From contig CM032123.1 of NCBI GenBank assembly GCA_018894105.1, positions 559,001 to 623,000 on the forward strand: DNA of 64,000 bases, read 5' to 3'. How positions within the stretch are numbered: the first letter of the stretch is position 1; each line of letters opens with the position of its first letter. The notes beneath the pieces were generated by a model. The model did not search any database and was not told where the DNA came from. It saw only the letters and a program-made list of their open reading frames with translations. Made by a program: the position numbers and the translations under genes. The stretch is from Jacaranda mimosifolia. Its lineage: Eukaryota; Streptophyta; Magnoliopsida; Lamiales; Bignoniaceae. Positions 46,538 through 57,179 of this stretch are shown in pieces.

Positions 46538-47920
46538 ATGGAGGGAGTAGATGAGGAGGAGTTCTTGAGCCTCAGGCTTGCCCTTGTCACAGATTCAGTT
46601 TATGAGAGGAATACAAAAAGAAAGAGAAAGGAATCTCCAAATCCATCATCGGATTCAAGTGATCAAACCTGTGAAGAAGGTAAAATATTTTCTCTCCTCC
46701 AAATAAGGGAACTAATGCTGAAACTTGATCACAAGAGAAAAGATGAAATCCATGAAGATGGAAAAGGGCTTCATTTGATTCATTTGCTGCTCATATCTGC
46801 AACTTCGGTCAACGGCAACAACATCAGCTCAGCTGTTGAAAACCTCTGTGAATTATACCAAAATGTCTGCTTGACAGGAGATTCAATCCAAAGGGTTGCT
46901 GCCTATTTTGCTGACGGGCTTTTAGCCCGGCTTCTAACACGAAAATCGGCATTCTACGACATGATAATGAAGGTCCCAACTCCTGATGAAGAGTTCTTGG
47001 CATTCACAGAACTCTACAAGGTTTCACCATTCTATCAGTTTGCTCATTTCACTGCAAATCAGGCTATGCTTGAAGCCTTTGAGAAAGAGGAAAAGTATAC
47101 TAACAACAGGGCTTTGCATGTCATTGATTTTGACATCTCTTATGGCTTCCAATGGCCTTCTTTAATGCAATCTCTATCAGAAAACGCGACTCCCACAAGC
47201 CGGATCTTGCTCAGGCTCACAGGGTATGGCAGAAGCTTGGAAGAACTTCAAGAAACTGAATCAAGATTAGTCAGCTTTGCTAAAGGCTTTCGGAACTTAC
47301 TCTTTGAGTTCCATGGCTTGTTGAGAGGCTCCAAGCTGATGAAACCAAAGATAAAGAAGAGTGAAACAGTTGCAGTCAACTTAGTATTCCATCTGAACTC
47401 TTTAAACAGTTATTCCAAGATTTCGGAAACACTAAAATACGTCTATTCGCTGAGTCCCTCCATTGTAGTCCTTGTGGAACAAGAAGGAACCAGAAATACC
47501 CACAACTTTTTAGCAAGATTCATGGAGTCTTTGCATTATTTTGCAGCCATGTTTGATTCACTGGATGATTGCCTCCCACTTGATAGTGCTGAGAGGTTAA
47601 ATATTGAGAAGAATCATCTGGGGAAAGAGATAAAAAATGTGATGAATTATGATAAAGAAAGTGAGAATTGTCCAAGATTTGAGAAGATGGAAACATGGAA
47701 AGGGAGAATGGAGAGTCATGGTTTTTTGGGGCTTAAACAAAGTTCAAATTCTGTAATTCAGGCAAAACTGCTGCTGAAAATCAGAAGTCATTGTTCTTCC
47801 ATTCATTTTGATGGAGAAAATGGTGGTTTTAGAGTTTTTGAAAGAGGTGATGGGAAAGCTATTTCTCTAGGATGGCAAGAAAGGTTTCTGATAACTGTTT
47901 CTTCTTGGTGTTGTGTATGA
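46538..47920 (+). CDS. GRAS family transcription factor (possibly SCL26/NSP2-like clade)
   Basis: Intronless gene encoding 460 residues. The first ATG of the frame is 46538 (MEGVDEEEFLSLRLALV); the frame is open further upstream but has no ATG. Residues 1 to about 60 are variable with a basic KRKRKES patch, a likely nuclear signal. The GRAS domain contains the LHRI region (GLHLIHLLLISATSVNG onward), the VHIID-type motif LHVIDFDISYGFQWPSL near residue 190, LTGYGRSLEELQETESRL, the PFYRE region (ERLNIEKNHLGKEI) and the terminal SAW motif (ISLGWQERFLITVSSW). The unusual IDFDISYGFQWP motif and acidic N-terminus suggest the SCL26/NSP2 branch, but I am not sure of the clade. GRAS proteins regulate transcription, often as co-regulators. 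Single-exon structure is typical. Confidence 0.93.
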   Translation: MEGVDEEEFLSLRLALVTDSVYERNTKRKRKESPNPSSDSSDQTCEEGKIFSLLQIRELMLKLDHKRKDEIHEDGKGLHLIHLLLISATSVNGNNISSAVENLCELYQNVCLTGDSIQRVAAYFADGLLARLLTRKSAFYDMIMKVPTPDEEFLAFTELYKVSPFYQFAHFTANQAMLEAFEKEEKYTNNRALHVIDFDISYGFQWPSLMQSLSENATPTSRILLRLTGYGRSLEELQETESRLVSFAKGFRNLLFEFHGLLRGSKLMKPKIKKSETVAVNLVFHLNSLNSYSKISETLKYVYSLSPSIVVLVEQEGTRNTHNFLARFMESLHYFAAMFDSLDDCLPLDSAERLNIEKNHLGKEIKNVMNYDKESENCPRFEKMETWKGRMESHGFLGLKQSSNSVIQAKLLLKIRSHCSSIHFDGENGGFRVFERGDGKAISLGWQERFLITVSSWCCV

Positions 47921-48577
47921 TATAGAAATTATATAAACTAATTCCCTCCCCCCCCCCCCACCCCACCCCACCCCACCTTTTTGTTATGAAACTTCTTTTT
48001 CTTCCTCATGTAATATGCTTTAGTTAGGAAGCCTTTACCAAGCCTTAGATATGTAAGATAGTAGATTATCTATGACATTCTTGCATGAGGCTTTCCTCCC
48101 ATTGACTTGTCCTCATTACAATTTGCATGTTTTTACAATGAGAGCTCAACTGAAAAATAACATTGTCATCCTCTAATGTATATCACAACAACTAAGATTT
48201 ATATTGCAATGTAATAATTATTCATTTAAAGGGAGAAAAACAAAAAACAAGAATCTTACAATCAACTGAATTTATTTTAATCCTCTCTTCCTTCATTTTT
48301 GAGAAACACTATTAACCTATACGATAAAACAACAATATAGCTCCTATTGTGAATTAAGTAGCACAATAATAAAACTTCAATGACTAAAAACAATTATTTA
48401 CCAACCTACTTAATGTGTTGAATAATTTTATTTTATTTTTTTATCACATATATAGATATATTTGAAGTCATTTCAATTTAAATTCGTACACATAATTGTG
48501 AGGACAATGTCTATCAATCAATTGATCAGCGTATTTACCTAAATAGGTCTAATCATAATTACTCTCTCTATATATGA
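47921..48577. other. GRAS gene 3' region and AT-rich intergenic DNA
   Basis: Begins with a cytosine-rich stretch (47946-47977: a C run then CCCCA repeats), which sits directly after the stop codon and therefore probably in the 3' UTR. The rest is AT-rich without recognisable features. Confidence 0.5.
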
Positions 48578-49029
48578 TAGGGGTGTAAATGAATCAAGTC
48601 GAGCCCGAGCCTGACTCGTTTAGAAATTCATGAGCTTGGGCTCGGGTTTGACAGAGCCTAGACAATTGAGCTTGAGCTTAGCTCATGGAAATAGGCAAAA
48701 TCTCGGGCTCAGCTCGCTAAAGATCAATAAGGCTCGATTTGTATAAACTTAGATGAATTTGAGCTCGTATTAGATTGGGTGTGCTCCAGTTGCTATAAGA
48801 CCGGATGAGCTCGAGTCCGTTTAGACTTGAAACAAAATTTATAATAACAAACATCATATCATAAATATTATTATTATTATTATAATAAAAAACTCGTTTA
48901 AACTCGCGAGTCTGTCGAGTCGAATACTGTTAAGTTTGGCTCGACTCATTTAAGTTCGAGTCGAATTTGAATTTTCATCAATTCAAGCCCGAACCATTTA
49001 TGAATAATCTCATCTCATTTACACTTCTA
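48578..49029. mobile_element. hAT-type non-autonomous element (~452 bp), copy 3
   Basis: Starts TAGGGGTGTAAATGA and ends TCATTTACACTTCTA, clear terminal inverted repeats of the same family as the elements at 12217 and 18747. The interior repeats GAGCTTG/GAGCTCG words and has an ATT-rich centre. The flanking duplication is weak (ATATATGA against AAACATGA with a one-base shift), so this copy may be older. It lies between the GRAS and TMEM18 genes. Confidence 0.7.
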
Positions 49030-49369
49030 AACATGAAATAACCATAAGCCAAGAGCTAAAGTGGGGACTTAGAACATAAAAAGGGGTATTTCTGTAATTG
49101 ACAGTTCCATTAAATAATGGTTATCAGGATGGAGTTGAATCCCCAAATTTCGGGCCCTAATTTTTACTGTGTGTCAGCTCACTCTGAACACGTCGGCGTT
49201 TTTGAATTACGAGAACTCTCTATGCGGATCTACCGCTAAACAGAACTAGAAGAAGAGTTCCAAACCTTTTGGTGCAGAAACCACAGGAAAGATAAGAATT
49301 TTCTGTATTCGATCTAGATACAGTTGTGATAATTTGAGGCGGAATTCAATAAGTTGCGAAGCGCAAACA

Positions 49370-51182
49370 ATGGACGAGCTGCAATCTGCTCTGAATGCTC
49401 ATATGGATCAAATGGCAGATCTGGTAGAAAAGCTCACAGCGGAACTCCGCTCTGGACTCAAGCCCGCTTACGAAAATATCATGGGTTTCTTCCATGCCAT
49501 CGACTGGAAGGTACCCTACACAGCACATGTTTGCATATATGTTTCATAGGCGTTTATCTATACATTTGAGTTTTTTGCTTTTTGCTTTCGCGGGTTTGGA
49601 TTAGAAAGTGTTGTTTCTCAACACAATTGAGATTTATTTGAGAACCGATGATAGAAATATGTTGGAGGAGATTTTGTATTTTGTATATGTAAGGTAAGTT
49701 GCATCTAGGCCTGTGGTGTATGTAAATGTTCGGTCCTTTTCTCTCTCCCCGAATCTGGGTTTTGATTATGTAGTATTATTTCTTGAAATACACAATCCGT
49801 TTGGATCAATCTTGCAAAACTAAAAGTGGAAAAACTAATATAAATGGAACTGAAGTGGCTCTGGATGTAATGGATGGTGGAATGTGATATTGTGATTCAT
49901 AGCATAAACTTCCTGTATCTGATATGGGCTGATGGAAAAAGAGCTGCTTCTATGGTTTAAGTTGGCGGCCATGATTAGAATAAAAAATTGACTTGCATTA
50001 AGATATCCTAGCAGTAAAGTGGAGTTCATTAGCTTTGCAGTTTAGATTTAGATTCTATTTGACTGGCACATTCCATTGGGCTAGAGTAGCATTTGATGCC
50101 ACAAATGGTGGATGATAATTTCTGCACCGTAATGATCCACATCTCATTGGCGTTGGAAGTCTGAAATTGAAGATTTTACAGTGCAATTGAAGCAGCCTCT
50201 GGACACACATATTGGGGAACATGATTGTAGCATTGACTGCTACTATGTCATTCCTTAAAATTTTCAGTTCTGTCATCTCACTTACATATATGTCTTTGTA
50301 TTTTTTGGACGAATTTTAGTATGTATTTCTGATATGCACAACTGCTTATCTCTGATCTTTGAGTTTCCTTGCTTGTATGCAGGAGCCTTGGTTGATATGT
50401 CTTGTTTCCTTCCATGTGTTTTTGCTGCTAGTAGCTTTCTTCTCAAGGAAGAACATCAACTTCCAGATGTGTTTGTTCCTTCTTGCACGTATGCTTCCCT
50501 TTCTTTAATGCATGGTCTTCCATATTGATTTCTCCCCTGTTGATAATCTTAGGCTGAAAAAGTACATGACGCGACAATCTCAAAAAACTGCTGATGCTTG
50601 AAATGTTAGGATGCTGTGTAGAAACCTAAGATTGTGCGAAGGAGACAATTTCACAGAAGCATAGGTTTAAGCCTTAGCTTATGCTGCTAAGACCCTCCCC
50701 CACCCCCACCCCCCAACCAAAACAATGAAAGAGGATAAGTAAATTAAGAAGAATAATTAAGATTGTAGCACACATAGATGTAATTTTAGCCTTAACATTC
50801 ACATTGAATGAGCAATTCTAATTAATCCTATAACATTTTTGCAGTTGTAGGAGTGTATCTTGCTGAGAGGCTTAATCATTTCTTAGCTGGCAACTGGAGA
50901 AGCTTTGCAGGCCAAAACTATTTCGACCCTAATGGCCTTTTTCTCTCAGTACTTTGGTCTGGGCCACTGTTGGTGATCGCTATCATAATCTTGGTCAGTG
51001 ATCATTCACACTCTTTCTTAGTCTTTGTTACTTTTTGCCAATGATTTCTCATGTTAGTACTATGTTTTGTTACTTCCAATTTATAGGTAAACACTTTGTT
51101 TTCACTGTGTCATCTAATTGTAAGATGGAAAAAGGCTGAGCTCAGACATCGTGCAAGAGTAGCTCAGAAGAAAGAGGAATGA
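49370..51182 (+). CDS. TMEM18: TMEM18 homologue (three-helix membrane protein)
   Basis: Small eukaryotic membrane protein; the human homologue sits in the nuclear envelope and its plant role is poorly known. Four exons: 49370-49510, 50383-50488, 50845-50993 and 51087-51182, giving 163 residues. The first ATG in frame is 49370 (MDELQSALNAHMDQMADLVE, a predicted helix). The conserved core begins FHAIDWKEPWLICLVSFHVF, matching the family signature AIDW..PW, with a first membrane segment through VFLLLVAFFS, a second with LFLLALVGVYLAERLNHFL, then NYFDPNGLFLSVLWSGPLL and a third segment. The C-terminal tail RWKKAELRHRARVAQKKEE is highly basic, as in other members where it acts as a nuclear-targeting or DNA-binding tail. 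All splice sites are consensus. Confidence 0.93.
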
Positions 51183-53675
51183 GATGATTTGGTTTCTTTT
51201 GCACAAGGGAGGGTCCTCTTGTAAAAAATTTTCCATCGGAATAGTTATATTTTGGTTTTTCTTATACTTTGCCTTTCTCCTGTCGCCACTTTTCCTTATT
51301 TTTAATGAATAATAGGTATTTATCATAATTTAAACATTGTTATTTGACTATTTCCCACCATTTTCTATGTATGTCTTTATGACTATCTTGTGTTCTCCTA
51401 TTGGTGCTATGCTCATGCCAAGTTGATTTTTCTTTTTTCTTTTTCTTTTTTTTTGGGGGGGTTTATTTGTAAGCACAGTGACTCATATCGAAATTTTGTC
51501 AATATTGTGTTTATATCCAAAATTGCATGGATAATTTTTCAAAGAATCGGCACAGTATAGAAAGAATAGAATATAGTTAATATAAAACAAAAACAACAAC
51601 AACAACAACATTGAGACTATAAGTCGAGGGGACATGCAAAATTTTACATCTTTGGCTACAATCATCGATATTATAGAAAGACATTTCTTTGTTCATGATT
51701 GAACCATAATTAGATTATTATTATTATTATAACCCTTACTTTTGAAATACTTCTGATATTGGAGCCTGAAAAATTATAGAAAGCCTAAGTCCAAATTCAA
51801 TAGTATGGGACTACACTATTGAAATAAAAAGAAAAGGTCACAACTTTCTAAGTTCACTTTTCCCACTTTTGTAACATTCCCAATATTCCTTGCCCTTTAT
51901 TCATTTTCATATCTTCTATTCTTCTTCTTCTTTCTCTTTGCATACCCTTTTCAAACATAGTATGTGGTTTTCATTTTGTTGGTCCTTTTCAATGGAATGG
52001 AGTGGCTAGAAAATTTCCCAACATTTTAGCTCTATATATATTATTCTTTCTCTTTTCATTTTTTGTTCAATAGGTACATCCATGTTCTTTTCAATCAATG
52101 TCTCAAAAGGAAAAAGGTCCAAAGTTTGGGGACATTGCCAAGTAAACTCTAGCATTCCTTCCACCTCAAATTATATTCTTCTTTTATTTTTCCAATATCC
52201 ATAAAATCATGTTTTATTTTCTAAAATGATTATTATATATATATATATATATTAATTAGTTAACCTAATCAAATTAGTTTAAATATATTTGTTATTTTTA
52301 TTTATTATTAAGTATATAATGTAATATATATGTTGTCCAAATGATTAACTTTTAGTCATTTTATTTATTTAAATTCACTAATTATATTGTTCAAAGTAAT
52401 AAAAATTATTTGTTACTTATTTTCAAATTATTTAAATTATATTGTTAGGATGATATTTTTAGATTTTACCTTTATCTAAATTTAATTATATTACTTTAAT
52501 TTTATAAATATGTAAATCAAAATTATGAAATTATGTATCTAAGATAATAGATCCTATTCTAATTTTTAATTTTTAATGTTTACCTATTTTGTTTTAATTA
52601 GTAAAAGTTTCAACTTAACCTTAATTAAATTGTTTTAGATATATTTATTATCTTAATATTATTGAGTATGTAATTTAAAATTATAAAATTATATTAATTA
52701 AGAGATAAATTTAATTTTTTACTTATTTTATTTTTCAATTAATAAAAAGTTTAATTAAATTTAACTAAATTACTTTGGATATGTTTGGTTTTAAATTTTT
52801 ATATTTTCATTCAATGTGAATTTAAACATTATTCAATATTTAAGAAATTTTATTAATAATATATTATATTTAAATTTATTATAAATAATTTAGATAACAT
52901 TGAAATTACTCTATGAAAAATATTACACATAGGTTAAGGGCAATTTTGTCTCAAAATTAATCGAAACAATTTTTGAGGCCATTTTTGAATTTTTCATATA
53001 ATTTTTGGATGATGCTAACAAATTTGTTCATGGAGGATAATGATTTTTTAAAAATATTAGACAAAACAAAATATTAGGGGGTTATTATAATTTCTCTTAA
53101 TTTATTGTGAATAAGTCAAATGTTTTTTTTTTCTTTTGGGAGTTGGGGGGGGGGGGGGGGGGGGCCCCCCCTTATATAGTTAATCCAAATAAAAAGGGAT
53201 CAAAGTGCAATTTTCTCAAATAAATCATAAAAAAATTGATGAATAATTTGACAGTATCCCAAAAGTGCCAAAAAATTAAGAATTTTGGTCCTATATATAA
53301 GTGTTAGCTTGGGATCAAAAGTGCAAAATTTTCTATTCAATGGGATCAAAAGTACAATTTTTTTCTTTTTTTCTTTTTATACATGCACGCGCACACTAAG
53401 TATTTATTAGAATTTAAATTATAAAATTCGCATAATATGTGTGAGCTTGATGAATCACGTAGCAAAGTTGAACTCAAACTTTTTCTTTATTTAAAAAGAA
53501 AAATCATTCTAATTTTTTTATTTTATTAATATTTTATTTTTATTTGACTTTATAACTACATGTTGAATATTAAATATATTTTGAAAAATATTATGTTATA
53601 AATACATACACTTAACATATATAATATTGATAAAAAATAAAATATTAATTGAAATAAAGAATAAAAAGAATTAGA
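51183..53675. other. AT-rich intergenic DNA
   Basis: No gene recognised. It includes a CAA repeat near 51589-51610, a pyrimidine-rich stretch at 51840-52090, an AT run near 52234-52250 and long AT-rich DNA to 53100. Around 53195-53365 the phrase GGGATCAAAAGTGCAA recurs three times with small changes, a remnant of a local repeat. Confidence 0.45.
53145..53171. repeat. Homopolymer junction: G(20) then C(7)
   Basis: Twenty consecutive G followed directly by seven C in otherwise AT-rich DNA. Such a tract is error-prone in sequencing and may mark an uncertain assembly join. Confidence 0.9.
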
Positions 53676-54074
53676 GGGTATTTCGCTAAACTTATTTAAA
53701 ACATCTCATGAGCCCCTACATCATATAAAATATCTACATCTTATAAAATATTTTTGAAGTTTATAAGATGTTAGATCTTATTTTTAAATTAAGTTGATGA
53801 AATATTTAGATAAAATAAGATTTTGAAGCTTTTAAGATATTAGTAATGACAATTTTATAATTAAAATAGTTAAAAATAAATAAGCTTATTAAGATTTTAG
53901 AAATAAGTTAGGGTCTCTTTATTTTTTTTAAAAGAGCTTATAAGATGCTAATATCTGATTTTAGGATCTTATAAGTTTTCTTTTAAAAAAATTACAAAAT
54001 ATTTTTTATCATCTTTTAAACTTTTAAATATCTTATAAGATGTTTTGAGTAGTTTATAAACTCACCTAAATGCC
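53676..54074. mobile_element. MITE-like inverted-repeat element (~400 bp)
   Basis: The left end GGGTATTTCGCTAAACTTAT TTAAAACATCT is mirrored at the right end, where the reverse strand reads GGCATTTAGGTGAGTTTATA ..CAAAACATCT. The interior is AT-rich with further TTATAAGATG words in both orientations. No coding sequence and no unambiguous target duplication. A SINE copy begins 6 bp downstream. Confidence 0.6.
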
Positions 54075-54080
54075 ATTTTA

Positions 54081-54185
54081 GGTCAATTGGCTTGTAGCAC
54101 AATCTCCCATATAATATGAGAGGTTAGGAGTTCGAATTCTAATGAATTCTAGATAGGCATGCGTGTGTATTAAAAAAAAAAAAAA
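54081..54185 (+). mobile_element. tRNA-derived SINE, copy 2 (poly-A tail)
   Basis: Diverged relative of the SINE at 16836: both contain GTCAA...TGG, TCTCCCA, ATAAT.TG.GAG/GAAGTTAG and AGTTCGAA. The B box here is GTTCGAATTC (54129-54138) and the element ends in a 14-base A run. The A box is degraded (TTGGCTTGTAGCAC). The poly-A tail supports retroposition. Confidence 0.65.
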
Positions 54186-54295
54186 GCCCGAATACCCTTT
54201 TAGTAGTATTATTTCCTTGATTCCATCTGGTTGGCAGTGAATTAATGATTTTAATTTAATTTCTTCTCCTATATATAAATTTAAAAGAGTGGGAA

Positions 54296-54541
54296 ATGTG
54301 GACTGCGAACGTGGCAACTCCTCCTGCTTTTGCCCGCGACTGTTGCCCATCCCCAACTTCTTCAAACAGACCCTCGACACAGCCAACCAAATTTCTTCAC
54401 CATTTCTATAGCAAGAGCAGAAATTCTATCTACAGGCACACATATGCTCTATGTGTCTGCGCTTTTTCAGCGGCTGGCCGTAGCCGAGATTTACTGCGAT
54501 GACTGCAGGGGCGGCGGGGAGATTAAAAGACTGTTAACACG
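54296..54541 (+). other. Possible first exon or gene fragment encoding a transit-peptide-like sequence
   Basis: A patch that is clearly less AT-rich than its surroundings. The ATG at 54297 opens a 67-residue frame rich in Ser, Thr, Pro and Arg with almost no acidic residues until the end, like a plastid or mitochondrial targeting peptide. A TATATATAAATT string lies 25-30 bases upstream of it. A second frame ends in EIYCDDCRGGGEIKRLLTR, with a CxxC motif, just before a GTAAAT donor-like site at 54541. A frameshift could link the two, but I cannot show it. No matching downstream exon was identified. Confidence 0.3.
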
Positions 54542-55901
54542 GTAAATTATTGATTTTGTTGTTTAATTTTTACTTTAATTTGTTGTCGAATAAAAATTGG
54601 TAATCGATTTCGAAGTTAGGTTTTACTTTTTCTGTGCAGCCTGAATTTGCTTGTTTGTTTATTTATCTATTCAGTTCATTCTTTAGTTTATTGTTCACTG
54701 TATCGACGAATTTAACTCCGAAGTCCGAACATTTTATATACTGATTTGGGTATGAAAATCAAGGAATATCCTCCGAAGTACCCTTCGGACGATCCGCTTG
54801 GATTTCTGAAATCACAGAAAAACTGTTAGGGTACATGTTCTTCTTCAAAAGGCATGCATGTGTGGATGTAAATTATTAATCATGTATTGAGGTTGAGGTG
54901 CTAGAATCATTTGGGCTTCCACTTCAGTTCTTTTAATGTTGCATTGATTTGTCCTATCCTATCATGTTGAATTCGGGTTAGGTCCCTATTGGTTTGGACT
55001 CCGGTTGAACCAATACATAGATTTTGGAGTGTTCGGGTATTGTAATTATGTATTGGGGCAATATGGTCATTTAAAGCTTACACGTGGACATACCACATCA
55101 AATGTGTGTATATATATGCGTGTGATTGTGAGGGCACGTGCATGAATTTGGTCCATCAAGTATACTACTAATTTAGTTTCGATTCCTCTAGTTTAAGCCA
55201 TATCAATTTGCTTTTAAATATTTATACTATCCAATTATTTTGATTATTATCTTTAACTTCCCAATTAGTTTCTAATAGTTTGAGGCATGCGCTGGTCACA
55301 TGATCTACATTAGGACTTTTAAAATTGTCAGTTATCAACGTTGAACTATGCTAACCACTTGCGCACGCATACGACTGTGTTTATGCCAACCACTTATGCA
55401 CATGTACGTCTATGCTTGCGCATTGCTAATTGTGTCTAAGCACCACATTGTCCACGGGTGCCCAATGGGTTGTGCCAAGCTTGATGCCAACTGTATGTCT
55501 CTCATTTGCATGCCCATTTGATATGCAAACCTAGTCTCTATTAGGCACCCAATGTCTTGAGAGGCCTAACAGATCTCCTTTACTTGAAGAGTTCAGTCCC
55601 CATATCACAATAAGGAGTATATTTTTTTCTAAACTATTCCAAACTCATCCTTGGAACAAAACTTGTTCAATCTTGCAAGAACCGAAGCTACTAATCTTAT
55701 TGTTTCATCATGCTACCCTAAACCCTGTTAGATTTGGAACTTCTTCTTTGTCCAAATCCCTCGAACTTGACTAATCACTACTTAGTCAGATTTTGGGGCA
55801 AGTTTAACTTCATTGCTCCCATATCTTACAACTTCACTGCTTCTGACAAATGGCTACTTCAAGTACCCATTGTTGTAGCACCACATGCCGCTTTACCATG
55901 C
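54542..55901. other. Intergenic DNA, probably including Ty3/gypsy 3' remnant
   Basis: No gene called. The right part (about 55260-55900) has the same character as the decayed Ty3/gypsy element further right. On the minus strand a purine-rich AAAGGAGATC is followed by TGTTAGGCCTC at about 55571, which could be a polypurine tract and LTR start. That assignment is tentative because no second LTR copy was found. Confidence 0.35.
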
Positions 55902-55909
55902 CTTTTTAC

Positions 55910-57158
55910 TAGGGGTGGCAATTCCCAACCCGACATGGGTTCGACACAAAAAATTGGGTTTGGGTTAACCCGTTTTGCGTTCGAGCCCACAAGGTTGATA
56001 CGAATAAGAACTCAAAAAAAATAGGTTGGGTTGGGTTGAATTTCAGGTTACACAAATAACCTGAAATTTGATTTTAGATCACACGACAACCCGAATCCAT
56101 CTGAACCAACTCGACCCAATCCAAATTAAACAAATAAAATTTAAACTCTTTTAGGAGTAAAAATATAAAATAACAAAATAATGGTTGAAATTCTGAACTT
56201 TAGCAATATCAAATTACTACTTTACCATTTTCTGGTCTTATTTATTTTCACAAACATATAAGATGGATTATTACAATTTTAACTTCTAAGGGTTTTTTTT
56301 TTTTTTTTAAGCGGACATGAAAATTGTACTGCAAAGAGTTAGCATAACACTACTTTAATTATTGAATTGTCCTATAAGTTTTTCTTAGACTTTATGCAAT
56401 GCAAGATTTTGCATATACAAATAGATAAGAATTCTTTCTGTTGAGAAGTTATAAAAAATTCAAAAGACTTAAACAAGTTTTTATAATAAATTTATGTGCA
56501 TAATTAAAATATTTGTTTACTTATTTGTTTGATGATGTATTTTTATTGATTTATGTGTTGTTTAATTGAATCAATATAAAGTTAAAAAATAATGGCATTA
56601 ATTTTATAAAGTTAAAAGAGACAATTTGTTTGACATAAAAGATCCAAAAATTAGAAAGAGAGTGGGTGAGTAAAATTTGAAAAAGTATGATATTTTTAAA
56701 AATAAGTTATTTGTTATTTAAATATTTTTATAATGCTGATAAATACTAGAAAATGAAAGGGAGAAAAAGTCCTAAAAATCAATATATTATGTGGTTTAAT
56801 GAAAATTATTTTAGAAAGTTGCTATTGTGAAGTTATAATGGGAACTCCTTACTCTTATTTTAATTTATTAATAGTTAAAAATGGATAAAATTAAAATACC
56901 AAAAAGTTTCTAAAAAACAAAAGAAATATTTAAAATAATTATTTTAAATCAGATTGGCAGGTTGGGTTGGATAGTTTTGGGTCGACGGGTCGATCTGATA
57001 AAAATCAAGTCGACGCAAACCTAACTTGATACAAATTGATTGGGTTATGGTTGAACACTTTTCAAGTTGTCTTCAAGTTAGATTGGGTTCAGGTTGGGAA
57101 AATTAATATTATATTCCTACTTCAACCCAATCCGAACCCACCCAAATTGCCACCTCTA
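55910..57158. mobile_element. hAT-type non-autonomous element (1249 bp) with perfect 8-bp target duplication
   Basis: Starts TAGGGGTGGCAATT and ends AATTGCCACCTCTA, 14-bp terminal inverted repeats with one mismatch. The flanks are identical 8-mers, CTTTTTAC at 55902-55909 and 57159-57166. Subterminal regions carry GGGTTGGGTTGG / AACCCAACC words in both orientations. The AT-rich interior has no transposase-like frame. An 8-bp duplication plus TAGGGGTG ends points to hAT. The insertion lies beside protease-like Ty3/gypsy sequence and probably interrupts that older element. Confidence 0.85.
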
Positions 57159-57179
57159 CTTTTTACGATGTTCACGTGC

